Source of the DNA: Chalara sp. BL73
Lineage: Eukaryota; Ascomycota; Leotiomycetes; Helotiales
Length of the DNA: 64,000 bases
Direction: 5' to 3'
NCBI GenBank assembly: GCA_918026815.1
Contig: CAKJVC010000017.1
Coordinates: 930,001 to 994,000 of the forward strand
Position numbers and translations under genes: made by a program
Part shown: positions 1-11,093 of the stretch, in pieces
How positions within the stretch are numbered: the stretch's first letter is position 1
Layout: every line of letters starts with the position of its first letter
Notes under the pieces: generated by a model
Told to the model about the DNA's origin: nothing
The model's input: the letters and a program-made list of their open reading frames with translations, nothing else
The model's database searches: none

Positions 1-635
1 GAATCCGGGTAGATCTTATATTTCAGACGTGTAATGACACCAAGTAGACCCAGTGATGTTGAGGCAGCAAGCCAATCGTCATTGTTATTGTTCCTGTCAA
101 TTGTCACGATCTCTCCCTTGCCGTTGACAATATCCATTGAGAGCACGCCAGCAACAACCATAGACGGCTCACGAATAGAAGAGCGATGCCCGCCCATGGC
201 TACCGCACCAGCTATGGTGATGTTCCAGTTGACCAGGGTATATCCCATCGAGGCTCCATTCTGATGCAAATATTCCGCAAGCTGGAGAAAGGTGACGCCG
301 CCTTCGACGACGACAGTACCCGAAGTGGCGCCTGCAGGCAGATTGAACTCGGAGATCTTGGTGAGCCCTTCTGTGCGGATAATGATAGTACGCGGGTCAT
401 CTTGACACATGGTGTCATACCACATGTGGCCCTTGCCGGACGCTCTCACCGGCGTGCCATTTGCGGCCGCCGTCTTCACAATGCTGACTACCTGCGCGAC
501 GCTGGAGACATTGTAGACTGCTGCGACGTCATTGCAAGCTGGAAAGCCTGGGCCGTCAAAGGTATTGTATGGCTCGGCCGACACGCCGCGAAAAGCAGCG
601 GCGGTGAGCACCGAGATTGCCGGAAGGAAAAGCAT
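1..635 (-). CDS. Secreted FAD-dependent oxidoreductase, sugar-lactone oxidase-like (partial, cut by left edge)
   Basis: The reverse strand stays open from an ATG at 635 to the window edge (211 codons, no intron seen); the 3' part is missing. The first 21 or so residues are a signal peptide (MLFLPAISVLTAAAF, then a VSA cleavage site), so the enzyme is probably secreted. The rest fits the N-terminal FAD_binding_4 (PCMH) domain of the aldonolactone oxidase type. A GKGHMWYD stretch sits where ALO-type enzymes carry the FAD-linking His, and VVVEGGVTFLQLAEYL and AGAVAMGGH follow in the family order. The exact substrate (aldonolactone, alditol or other) cannot be told from this half. It has no obvious link with the genes to its right, which start 4.4 kb away. 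Confidence 0.8.
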   Translation of the reverse strand, partial: MLFLPAISVLTAAAFRGVSAEPYNTFDGPGFPACNDVAAVYNVSSVAQVVSIVKTAAANGTPVRASGKGHMWYDTMCQDDPRTIIIRTEGLTKISEFNLPAGATSGTVVVEGGVTFLQLAEYLHQNGASMGYTLVNWNITIAGAVAMGGHRSSIREPSMVVAGVLSMDIVNGKGEIVTIDRNNNNDDWLAASTSLGLLGVITRLKYKIYPD

Positions 636-1568
636 CGTAACTATATTTCGAGAACTGGACGTGCTGATGCGCTCACATCAGAGTGGGAAATTTCAAAAAT
701 ATTGGCTACATTTCCAGATATATATGGCCAAGTGAGCTGGCGCGCGAGGACCACTGCATCTGACCAGTCGTCTCTGACCTTTCGTCATATTCATCTTACT
801 CAACCCAGCTGCTGTCGCAGCCGCGGTACTGGCTCCAAAGTTACATACAACAGCATCTCAATCGCATCCCCATCTGGACACCGGCCTTATATATTTTGTA
901 GATTTGGGGAATGCCACTTATGCTGCTCGTTCTTGGCTTACATGTGAACGGAACTTGATTACCCTATATTCTGTGGTAAATACTAGGCTACTCCGCATAG
1001 GATCATCAACATCAGGCCGAGTGTAGGTACTTGGGCGCTGACATGGCTGAGCAGGAACTTGCGGGGGAAGAGGGTGATAGTCAGGGTAGCTTACCGTATG
1101 TGATGGAAGATGGGGGGAGATGATATGATGATATGCACATGGACTCCTGCCAAGGCCGTGTCGGGCACCAATAAGAGAGACACCATGTAACTCCCCGCCT
1201 ATGAAGGGCAATGGCGGGCGGCTTGGCATCGGCACCACCCCTGGCTTGCTGTCACGCGCATGGCAAAGCGGGTTGCGGGGTGCAGGTCTTATGGACAGCA
1301 GGGATTTCCATATGGCTTCCTTGGAATAACACGTTTATACGAACAATCAATAAGACGAAGCGCTGTACGATTTTAGAATTGAAATGCATTGGAGGATGGT
1401 GAATGGAGGAGGATATGCTAATTCAGGGGCTTAGCGAGGATGCCCTCACTGGTATTGGTGGTGCATGCCGTTGCCAAGCAAAAAGTGCCGGGTATAACTA
1501 GGGTTGCAAAGGAATAACCCACCAATGGTAGTGGCTCAAGTTAGGTATAATCTAAGCAGCTATATGAA

Positions 1569-1605
1569 AGGACGAACCATTCTACCAAAAAGAAAGGTTC
1601 GTCCT
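1569..1605. repeat. Perfect inverted repeat, 10-bp arms
   Basis: AGGACGAACC (1569-1578) is followed after 17 nt by its exact reverse complement GGTTCGTCCT (1596-1605). It could form a hairpin or mark the end of a decayed element. No target-site duplication is obvious. Confidence 0.7.
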
Positions 1606-2659
1606 ATTATCAAAACAATGCTTTGTAACTAATAGTTCTCTCTAACAATGTACAGCAAGTGGACAAATTCTACCAGAAACGAGATATGCAAGACCTAAAC
1701 AGAACAATATACCAGTGGTTTCCTTGATTTTTACACCTATCAAGTCGGTAGAAGCGGCAGCTCTAGATCCTATAGTCACGAACTTATTAATCTACAAATT
1801 TAATACAGATATACAAGCTAACCAGTTTTTTCATTGTAACAAGTTATGGCTTGCTCTAAGCTTAGTTGACAACAAACAAGGACGAGTCATGGTCGAGGAA
1901 CGAGAGAATATGTCCCGATTCGTTCAATGTGCCTTACGAACCACACTTTTTCCAGTCCTGTATACGCGGACTCTCGCAAATAATGGCTTTCAGCAAGCCT
2001 CCGGTACCGAGGTAGGAAGAAACTTGATCAAGGCGGTGGAAGGCTAAGAAGATCACCATCGCTCTTGTGGCTTCGGCCTCCAGAGCGATCCTCTACCAAT
2101 TCTCGACGTCCGCCTACTTGATGCTCCAGAAAACGGGGGTTCTTGTCTGAGCACGTGGCCAAGTATAACCATGGAACGGTGATGGTCGGCAGGGTGCTAG
2201 AGGAGCATATATGGGAGATACTCGAATGCCTGACTCGTGCGATTGCCTACTTGGAGCACGCACGGCTTGTTAATAAAATGGACTCTGGTTCTGGGGATCG
2301 TGTTCTATGGTTACCCGGTATCCTGACAGGAGGTATATATAGTGTAACGAATAATACCACCGCACCTCTAGAAGTAAAGACCAATCAGGATCTAAATCAA
2401 AGTGCTATACAGGCCGAAAAGCGATGTCTTTAGTAGCAGGGAGCGTCTTTTAAAGGGGCGAACTCTTTCCATATACTAAATCATCTTGGCAGAGTTGTGT
2501 ACGGCTATCCCGCCACTTGACTCCAACCTTAACCTGGGTATTTACCACTTCCATTTTTTATCTTTTAATGTCAGCTGATTCCTGCGACTTCCTAGAAATC
2601 AGTAAGTGCCTGAATATTATTTGATTGTGCTATGTAACATTTGCTGCGGACCAGTCTTT

Positions 2660-2686
2660 AAGAAACTTGTCGATGTCAAGTTTCTT
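2660..2686. repeat. Perfect inverted repeat, 10-bp arms
   Basis: AAGAAACTTG (2660-2669) and CAAGTTTCTT (2677-2686) are exact reverse complements around a 7-nt loop. There is no gene within 2 kb, so a terminator role is unsupported. Confidence 0.7.
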
Positions 2687-4101
2687 TCAGGTATCAGCCG
2701 TTAAGGGGTCGGTAGGACAAGAGCCTGCACCACCTCCAGTCCCCTGAAGAGGAGCTCTTGGTGAGATAAAGGTGATATGAAACGCCGAAAAAGAGCAGGT
2801 AAGGAGTAGTGACTGTTTAACGAGCATACTGTAGAGATATTCAGATTTTGGAATCAGATAAGGAGGAATTGGATTGTCGTGATAGCCAAAGAACAATACT
2901 TGAGAAGAAGAACCTGTTCTTTTGTAAGGAAGAATCTAAATAAATTCAAGTTTAATATAAGGGGGCATGCACAGGTTGCCTTTATGTAATGGAACACGCT
3001 AATATTCATTTAAAGTTCAGAGTAACAGCTTGCCTATTAAATAATGTTACTGAACACTGGTAAGTCCCACGTAAAGGGAGAATCATAAAAGTCCCCCTCC
3101 ATATATAAGACCCCCATCCCTCGCTTTAAAGGGCAAGCGGTGGTAGTTAAGTCAACGTATATGTTTAAGCGCCTGATTTTTGTAAGAAGATTTGTACTGA
3201 ACCTCTAGTGTTCAATTTGGCTATACAGGCGCTACTTTATTCATGCCCTTTGTAGGATTTCCAATATATCGTGGGCCGTTTCTGCTACCATAGATTCGGT
3301 TTTTCCGGAAGTTCTTACTATTGCAATAGTTTTATCAACGCGCGTGCGGAAAGGCAGTTCGACTTGTGCAAGGACTTATTTGCGCAATATCTTGTTCTAT
3401 ATATCTTTAAAATACAATCCTTACTTTCAAAGGAGCCTCTATTTCTGTAAGGCCTTACTAGGTTTCGATTTTTGGTGGCAGAATTAGCATTATATGGGGC
3501 AAGGGTAATCGTGATTAAGCAGCGGTAACTACCTGGCGATTTACATTGCAGGACATAGCCCAAACTTAACAAGACTTCACATTTTGCTTTGGGGTGTTGA
3601 AGCAGGATGAGAAGCCGGCAATGGTACGTCGTATTAGATTGAAACAACCACTGTTTCCAGCATCACATGATTTTGGCAAATATAAAACTGTGCAGTTCCC
3701 TTCTTCCTATTTGAGAAATAGCCTCGGGTTGAAATAGACCTTACTCGTGCTTCGTTTTGAAGACTCACTGCATTCAAATATAATAACACAACAAGGTGGT
3801 TGTGCTAAGGGCTCTGGGAGGAGGAAGAGTCATGTCATGGTTGCCAGCTTTCTGTAAATCAAGGATCTCTTTGCTAGGTGCGGGCGAGTCAGGTCGTGCT
3901 GCCGAACTTACTATGCTCGGTCAGCTGCTAATGCCCTTATAAAGGTATAAAGGGCAGAATATACACAAAGTCGAGTATATGTTTAGTCGAACGGGATATT
4001 ATAGAAAAGTTATTGCCTACGTTTTGGCTAATTGCGTGTGTTGCGAGACTGTTCTCTTTTGGCGTATCTATATACTCAATGGTGATAGTTGGGCTATTTT
4101 C

Positions 4102-4124
4102 GGTGTATCTCATTGAGATACACC
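4102..4124. repeat. 23-bp perfect palindrome with one central base
   Basis: GGTGTATCTCA (4102-4112), a single T (4113) and TGAGATACACC (4114-4124) make an almost seamless palindrome. Such a symmetric site could be a dimer-binding site or a remnant of a terminal inverted repeat. It lies in the tail of the unrecognised reverse frame 4094-4384. Confidence 0.8.
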
Positions 4125-4559
4125 ATTTTTATTGACAAGCTCCTCAGACTCAAAGTTCCGTAGCTAGATTTGTATGTAGCATATTGGTCCATAGCCAGGC
4201 AATTCCCAACGCTCGACTCGGCATCCTTCCCAAGAACCGAAATGAGAATGGCCGTTTGAATCTGAGACGCTCCATATACCTCAGCAATGGCAATATGTGT
4301 GCTCTGCAGTCGCGAAGTACGTCCAAGGTCGATGCTACTCACTAAGTAGGCCATTAAGACTCTACGGGCAGCGAATGTGAGCAATCATTTTAGAAGGTAC
4401 TTTTAGCAGAGACATCGATATTCAAGCACCAATCCTGAACCCATGCATGGGGCTAAATGACTGATGAAGTCTGAGCGGAACTTAGGTTGATTGGGCTTAA
4501 AGGCTTTACTCGCTATGGTTGAGATGAACTGCAACCTACTTTTCTAAGTGATAGCGTCG

Positions 4560-4586
4560 AAAAAAAAAAAAAGAAAAAAAAAAGAA
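4560..4586. repeat. A-rich homopolymer tract
   Basis: Twelve A's, a G, ten A's and a G follow each other on the + strand. It is either simple sequence or the fossil poly(A) tail of a retroelement; no element body could be recognised next to it. Confidence 0.6.
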
Positions 4587-5025
4587 ACTGCAATTTCTGT
4601 TTACTGAGGTTTGAAACTTGTAGCGGCGATACGGCACTTCACAAAGGCATAATGCAAGTCAGCTGGGGCGCAGAATTATTTCACTTGCTTTGACTTGTGG
4701 TCCCAGTAGTCTTAGTATGCTCTTTAGTAAGTTTTGCCTCGACTACGCGACCATCACGAGGTACTGAACAGAGCTGAATAAACTCGCATAAACATACAGT
4801 TCTTGGTCTTCAGCAGCAAGCAGACTTTCAAATGAGATTGCGGAAAGAAAATATGACGCACAACTGCCAAGAAAACGGCTGCTGATAACTTCTGTATTTA
4901 TATGGTATCTTTTCAAGCATAACATCATCTCAGCCACAACGCCTAAATATGCTCTTTTCTACCGTAATCCCATTCATTATTTAGCCAAGCCATGCCGAAC
5001 CCTGACGCCGATTTTCTATTATTGA

Positions 5026-7383
5026 TCAAGACATTTCCATCTCTTCATTTTCATCCGCCTCCGAGCCCAGCTGCTGCGTCTGGTTACTACTAATACTCGC
5101 CTTCCTCGCCACGCCACCATACCCAAATCTTGATCCCCCTAGCCCACCCACAAATTCTAATTCCTCGCCTATTAAATGTTAGATAGATAGATAGGATAGA
5201 TCAAGGTCCTCACCTCCTACGACGCGACCCTCGGTGTCGATTTCCTGTGAAAGCTCGATCATGGATTGACGGGGAAGCTTGAGGAAGCCTTGGGTACGAA
5301 CGATGCGACCCCAGTGGAGGAGGCAGAAGCTGGCGGAACGTTTGCGAAGCCAGTCTTCATTTGCGATGCCTGCGCAGTGCCAAATTATGCAGGCGTGCTC
5401 AACATCGAGTTCTTTTGATAGACGGTTCACGCAGAGAAGACGGAGGTGGGGGATATTGTAAATGTTTGACATGACTAGGAGACCTGCAACATCATTCAAT
5501 TCTTCACAATCTTCTGGCTGGATACTGTCGGTGTATAGGTAATACAAAAACGCCTTAACTACTGTGTAAGGCTCAGGGATGTGCATCTTCTTTGTGTGGA
5601 ACTCAGCCATTTGGGCATTGTATAGGCGATTGAAGTGAGGCCAGCGGGCTTGAAGGATGAGTTTGTGAACATGAATAGGCGGTGATGTCGAAGCATCCGG
5701 CGAAAGCCATGTTTGCTGATTATTATCGTCGTTGCGCAGCATGCTCGAGCTCATCAGTTCGTCGTCATCCCAGTCACCATCCTTTAGTGCAGTTACCGTG
5801 AAATCAGTTCCACTGCCACTCTCAGGTGGTTTGTTGAACAAATTGGCAAGATCTTGCCCGAGACCTTTGGAGGTCTGTAGCATTCGTTCAGTTGATGGTC
5901 GTAAAGTCTCGACGCGAGGTTGAGCAGTGTAATTGTTGCCAAGGAGACCATAATGGCGAAGATCAATTTCCATGATGTCACTGTACTTGTTAGTTCCGCG
6001 TAGATATTAAAGGAGTCCTGGATTACCTTAGGTATTCCTCAAATCCACCAGGACCTAAGTCGGTCGCTGTTGGATCAGTGGGACAACCAAGAAGCCAAGC
6101 TTTCGTGCCGTCCTCACTCATGGTGCAGTAATGCCATCTGTAACCGGTCCTAAAGATCTCTCGACCTTCGGCTAATTTTTGCCATCGAAGTGTATCAAGG
6201 TCTAGTGATGATAACGAACATTCTTGTGGCGTAATAGTCGCAGCGGGAGTCACGAAATCGAGAAGTGTACCAGAAGTATACACATGGAAATGCATTCCAG
6301 ATCCTTGAGAAGGTATGTTGGGACCGGAAATGAATCTTAGAGATGATATTGTCCCAGGAGCAACAGGGGTGGAGGCGGTCAACTGAAATGATGGAGGGTT
6401 TACCTGGGCACTACTGGAGTTTGCGGCATAGCCCGTGCTTCCAACTGCTGTTGATGGCGCTATTGGACGAGGAGATCCCCCAATTCGAGCCAAGGCAGTC
6501 TGTCTATCAAGAGATCCGAAAGGAGGTGGAGAGTCGAAGGCTGGACTACCCTTCAGGTCCAACCACCAGATATCACCAATCTTGTCCATTTCTTCACTGA
6601 GTCCACCAAAAACCCATACTCGATCGCCCCATAGATACACCGAATGGTCAAACCTGCTTACAAATTTCCATGATCTAGACCAGGTGAAAGTCTTCAGATC
6701 AAGGTAGCAGATATCATCCAACACATAGTTGTTATGCCCAGTGATACCACCCACTACGAACAATTTATCTTCATGAAGCACTGCCGCATGTCTTGCTCTG
6801 CCTTTGGGAATCGGCCCATTTACAGGTGGTTGCGTCCAATGTGCAGTTTTCAGGTCGAAAATTATTAGGTCGGACAGGTAGGCACGATGCTCGTTTTCCC
6901 CGCCAAAAATGAGTAGCTTATCGCCTTGGTATAAGGTTGCAGTATGTCCTATATAGTATCAGGATCAAGAAGAAAAAAAAGAGCCAGATCTGGATCATGC
7001 ATACCCATTCGGACTCCTGGAATGTCCCCATAGTTATCTACTAGGCTCCATTGATGGCTAATCATATCCAGCTTCAAGACATGGTTATAGACTTCATCAG
7101 TGTACTGATCAAATCCACCAAAGGCATAAATCTGGTTGTTTCCGCAATATGTGACGGAAGCATTGACCAAGCAGGCTGGTCTCTGGCCCAGAGTGCGAGT
7201 TACCTTGGGACGATAGCCATCACGATCCATGCTCCGCTGGCCCTTTACGGGTGAATTGGGCATAAGGAAGGTGTTATTGGATGAAGTGGCAGAGTTCGGA
7301 GTCAATGTCGTAGTGTTCGAGAGGTGTGATGTGTTTGGCCCAAAGATGGATGCATTTGCACCGGGGGTAGAAGGCTGGGCCAT
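5026..7383 (-). CDS. Kelch-repeat/BTB protein, Ral2/LZTR1-like
   Basis: Four exons on the reverse strand (7383-7005, 6948-6027, 5980-5214, 5168-5026) join in phase to 736 codons. Introns of 45-56 nt have GTATGC, GTAATC and GTGAGG donors, and the last two have CTAAC branch points. The N-terminal half has kelch blades (IYAFGGFDQYTDEVYNHV, LLIFGGENE, LFVVGGITGHNNYVLDDI, VWVFGGLSEEMDKIGDIWWLDL). A BTB/POZ-like domain follows at about residues 490-620 (IHVHKLILQARWPHFNRL). This kelch-then-BTB order is that of fission yeast Ral2 and animal LZTR1, which act on Ras signalling, so a Ras-pathway or cullin-3 adaptor role is inferred. The last exon adds an acidic tail ending EEMEMS; without its intron the protein would stop early at 5179. 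It diverges from CDC20 across a 0.9 kb shared promoter. Confidence 0.87.
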
Positions 7384-8320
7384 GGTGATGACGGGCTACG
7401 TGGTCATGCTCGAGGCTCACAGTGTCCGCAGGCCGCGTATAGGAAGAGTGTTTTTAGCAAGAAGTGAGAGAACCCTCGCTGGAGTGTTGAACAGCGTCAG
7501 CTGAAGTTGAAGTTGTGTACCTGAAGGGCTGTGTATTGTTACTAATGACGGATGCACACAGGTGCTGGGGGGAAGGTGAAGGCTTGGCACACGTTTCTTT
7601 CTTTGTGCAAGCGTCAGCGTAATCCAACTCTGCTCAGAAATAGGCAGAGACAGAGACACTGCACGATCATGTGACGACTTCTTTAAATCATGGGAGAGCA
7701 AAGGACAAGCGGTACATTGAGGATGTTAGATATCTCTATTTTCTCATAATAATAGGTGTCTTTGATGGAGGTTTTCATCAGGCCCAGGCTGACAGGGGTA
7801 TCGGTCTGATGAGGCTAAGACGGAAGGAGCCGGGCAATAGGGCCAAGGAATTCGAATGTGGTTGCCCTGTGCAACGGCACTCGATTACTGGCCCGTGCTT
7901 CGTAAATAAACGACTTAAATACTTCTCAGCTTTGCCTCGTCCTTTGCTTTCTTCTCATGCACACTGCATTCTACAAACCCGCACATACTCCCTCCCTCAA
8001 CATCTCTCTACCTCTCTAGCTTAATTGCATTGCATCAACACATCATCATCATCATCATCAAACCTTCAAGCAGGAATACTTCAAGTCCACTAGATCTTTC
8101 TGCCAAGTACATTTTCTGTACTGGCCCATTGATCGCCTCCGACTTAAGCCCTTCTGTGAAGGTCTTTCGAATATCGAGCACATCAAACGAATATACTAAC
8201 CAAACAACATCCAGGAACCATTAGGTTGAGTCTCTTGGAGCTCGTTCGATATCACGAACTTCTCCTTATCATCGATCGATACATTGACTTGTCTTTCGAC
8301 CGAGATCCATATATTGCAAC
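7384..8320. promoter_or_regulatory. Divergent promoter between the kelch/BTB gene and CDC20
   Basis: This 937-bp gap separates two head-to-head start codons. It contains pyrimidine-rich tracts before the CDC20 start and a (CAT) run at 8041-8060, probably inside the 5' leader. No further gene is supported; short frames here are not conserved-looking. Confidence 0.5.
8041..8060. repeat. (CAT)n microsatellite in the CDC20 leader region
   Basis: Six and a half CAT units in a row lie about 260 bp upstream of the CDC20 start. It is a simple repeat, likely variable between strains. Confidence 0.7.
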
Positions 8321-10165
8321 ATGGCAACTGCAGTATCAACCCCCCTCAAGTCCCATGCGGGCATTTTCTCCACACGTACCGCTGGCGGACGCATGCCTTT
8401 GACTCCTTCTCCTCGCACACGAACCAGCACATTGGCTTTGAGCAACCACTCATCGCCATTCACACCCGAGAGAAAGACCTCAGAGGATATCAAGGCTTCG
8501 TCAAAGTCTACATACGGTGGAAACCTATCATCACATTTCGCGAAATCGGCGTCAAAGAAAACACACCGCGACTCGCCAAAGTCTAATATTGCCAGAAATG
8601 CACAGACTCCCCGTCGTGCTCTGGAACTCGGTGTCTCCGAATTCGCACTTACTGGTACTGGTCCTAAGACACCTGCCAGCAGCCGTTCAAGAAAGGGCCC
8701 TCTCCGTCAAAAGTCCACAAAGACCACGCTCTCTTATGGTGATCGATTCATTCCCAACCGCCAGGCAAGCTCTGCCATTGCCACTGTCGGATCCGGCAAG
8801 CTTGATATCAGTGAGAAGCGGCCAAAAACAAGTGGCGGAGAGAGTTCAGCAGTTCTGGCTTCTGCTGCCGATGATGCATTAGCAGCACTCGGATCATTGT
8901 CTCTTAATGAAGACGATGAAGAGCCATCTACATATTCCCGTCCTTCACCAAACACTGTTGCATACCAGGATTCCCTTGCCTCTGCATGTGGTGTTTCTCT
9001 CAACCAGCGCATCCTCGCTTTCAAGCCAGCACCCCCTGAGTCATCCAAGCCTGTTGATCTCCGCTCCCAATATAACCGTCCTTTGAAGAATGCCAATGCT
9101 GCCTCAGCTCAATTCAGACGCCGCGTTGCAACTGCCCCAGAGCGAGTTCTTGATGCTCCCGGTCTTGTTGATGACTACTACCTTAACCTTCTTGACTGGT
9201 CATCGGGCAACCAGGTAGCTATCGGCCTCGAGCGTAACGTTTATGTCTGGTCAGCCGAATCTGGAACTGTCAGCTCTCTCTTGGAGACTAGCCCTGACAC
9301 CTATGTTAGCTGCGTTAAGTGGTCAGGGGACGGAGCTTATGTCAGTGTTGGTCTCGGCACGGGCGAGGTCCAGATCTGGGATGTTGAAGAGGGTACCAAG
9401 CTCCGAAGCATGCACGGTCACGATACTCGTGTTGGTGTTATGGGATGGAATAAGCACACTCTTTCAACTGGGGCTCGATCTGGTCTTGTTTTCAATCACG
9501 ATGTTCGCATCGCCCAACACAAGACTGCCGAGCTTGTTTCCCACACTTCCGAGGTCTGTGGCCTTGAATGGCGCGCAGATGGCGCTCAGCTAGCTACTGG
9601 TGGAAACGATAACTTGGTCTCTATCTGGGATGCTCGCTCCTTGGCCGTTCCCAAGTTCACCAAGACTAACCACAAGGCCGCCGTGAAGGCACTCTCCTGG
9701 TGCCCATGGGCTCCTAATGTACTTGCTACCGGAGGTGGATCATATGACAGACACATCCACTTTTGGAATACAACTACGGGTGCCCGCGTTAACAGCATCG
9801 ACACCGGGTCCCAAGTAACCAGCCTTCGCTGGAGCCCACACTACCGCGAAATTGTCAGCACCAGCGGTTTCCCTGACAATTCCATCAGCATCTGGAGCTA
9901 CCCAACTCTTGTCAAAAATGTTGAGATCCCAGCACACGAGACCAGAGTTCTTCACAGCTGCCTCAGCCCAGACGGACAGATGTTGGCTACAGCTGGTGAG
10001 TAAAAACCTGCTATCCCATTGAATCCATGCTAACATTTTCTAGCTGCTGATGAGAGTCTGAAGTTCTGGAAGGTTTTCGAGAAGAAGGCTGGCGCAAGCT
10101 CATCTGCTGGTGCATCTGGTTCTTCAGGAAAGGCAGACATGGTCAAGCAAATGACCATCCGTTAG
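8321..10165 (+). CDS. CDC20: APC/C activator Cdc20 (fission yeast Slp1 type), WD40 protein
   Basis: Two exons (8321-9995 and 10044-10165; GTGAGT donor, CTAAC branch point, TAG acceptor) give 598 residues. The protein recruits substrates to the anaphase-promoting complex at the metaphase-anaphase transition. The C-box DRFIP lies at residues 141-145. The seven-bladed WD40 domain opens with a Cdc20 signature (ERVLDAPGLVDDYYLNLLDWSS) and keeps Cdc20-specific stretches such as RVGVMGWN and HTSEVCGLEWRADG. The protein ends in Ile-Arg, the IR tail that docks on APC3. Blade sequences resemble Slp1/Cdc20 more than Cdh1/Fzr. The low-complexity N-terminus is rich in S/T-P sites, as expected for a CDK target. 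The final exon is needed for the IR tail. Confidence 0.95.
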
Positions 10166-11093
10166 GAGGTCTAACAACACTTGCGGAAGTGCCCGGGTTT
10201 CCACAAGACTAGGAAAGTATAAGTTCAACTTTAGCGATTGGATTTAAGCGTGGCGTTGGGGATGATCCTTCTAATGCCCATGGCCGAAAGTGCTTCACCT
10301 GGTGCGAATGTTTATGCTTGATGACGGATGAATGTTGTATCAATGCCGGCGGTTCTTTTCACCACGGACGATATTGTACGAATAATATAAGGCCTTATGA
10401 ATCAAAATTGCAACCTGCAACTATTACCATACTTTTCTCAATGATTGATATTTTCCTTAATCCCGTGCATGTGATCTTTCCGCTTGATCGATATGGGCGT
10501 CTTTCAGCATCAAAAATAAATTATCCTGTCGGAGAAATAGCATACTCAAATATTTCAATGGGTTACCTATGGTGTCGAATTGCTCTTGCGATCGACGCTG
10601 ATGCAATTCAACACATCCCCCAGTGATGCTCCCTTGGTGAATAATTCGGATGAGGCTGAACAAATTAGTAAGCGAGCTAAGGCCTACACCTAAATCCCCA
10701 CAGACTGGGCAACTCTCCCCAATACAACTCCCTGGGCAAGGAGCAACGGAGTGTCTATTAATTACAAAACACAGCATATCTCGTCTACGAGGGCATCAGA
10801 TAGTCAAGAATACATATAAGCATACAAGGAAGCGTCACCATATCACTTGGGGTTGTGGAGAGGGGGCGTTTTGTAATCGAGCTTTACCGTTGTCAATCCA
10901 ACAAAACCAATCCTCACCTCGACATTTCGGTCCACGCAGTCGAACATCGCACGCATTGTGAGAAGCTGTTGCAAAGAGCTATCACATTCGGCGCCGAAGC
11001 AAGTCCTACCAGTCAAGACCTGATAGGAGGGCAGTTGATCGTCGTAGCACCAGCTCTCAACCCCACTATCGTTCCACAATCACCACCGGCAAG
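10166..11093. other. Intergenic region between CDC20 and the TFIIA gene
   Basis: This 0.93 kb gap contains the CDC20 3' end and the TFIIA gene promoter. The frames seen here are short and unconvincing. Two CCCCAC hexamers occur (10696-10701 and 11061-11066), which is background relative to the cluster further right. Confidence 0.5.

Larger units (their letters stand above)
636..5025. other. Gene-poor region without a supported gene
   Basis: This 4.4 kb stretch holds only short open frames (at most about 110 codons, for example 1715-2047 +, 2143-2433 +, 3318-3647 - and 4094-4384 -). None shows a domain I recognise, and none is joined to neighbours by believable splice sites. It contains three perfect inverted repeats (1569-1605, 2660-2686, 4102-4124) and an A-rich tract at 4560-4586. 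The frame at 4094-4384 (-) reads like a coherent protein fragment and may be a gene remnant, but I could not assign it. The texture is that of decayed repeat or gene DNA. Confidence 0.5.

Noticed and set aside
186..947. 253-codon + strand open frame at the left edge
   Set aside because: It is the antisense of the secreted FAD oxidoreductase, whose reverse-strand translation has a signal peptide and family motifs; the + frame has no domain.
5179..5213. Ending the kelch/BTB protein at the stop at 5179
   Set aside because: A GTGAGG donor, a CTAAC branch point and an AG acceptor lead to a further in-phase 143-nt exon with protein-like sequence.
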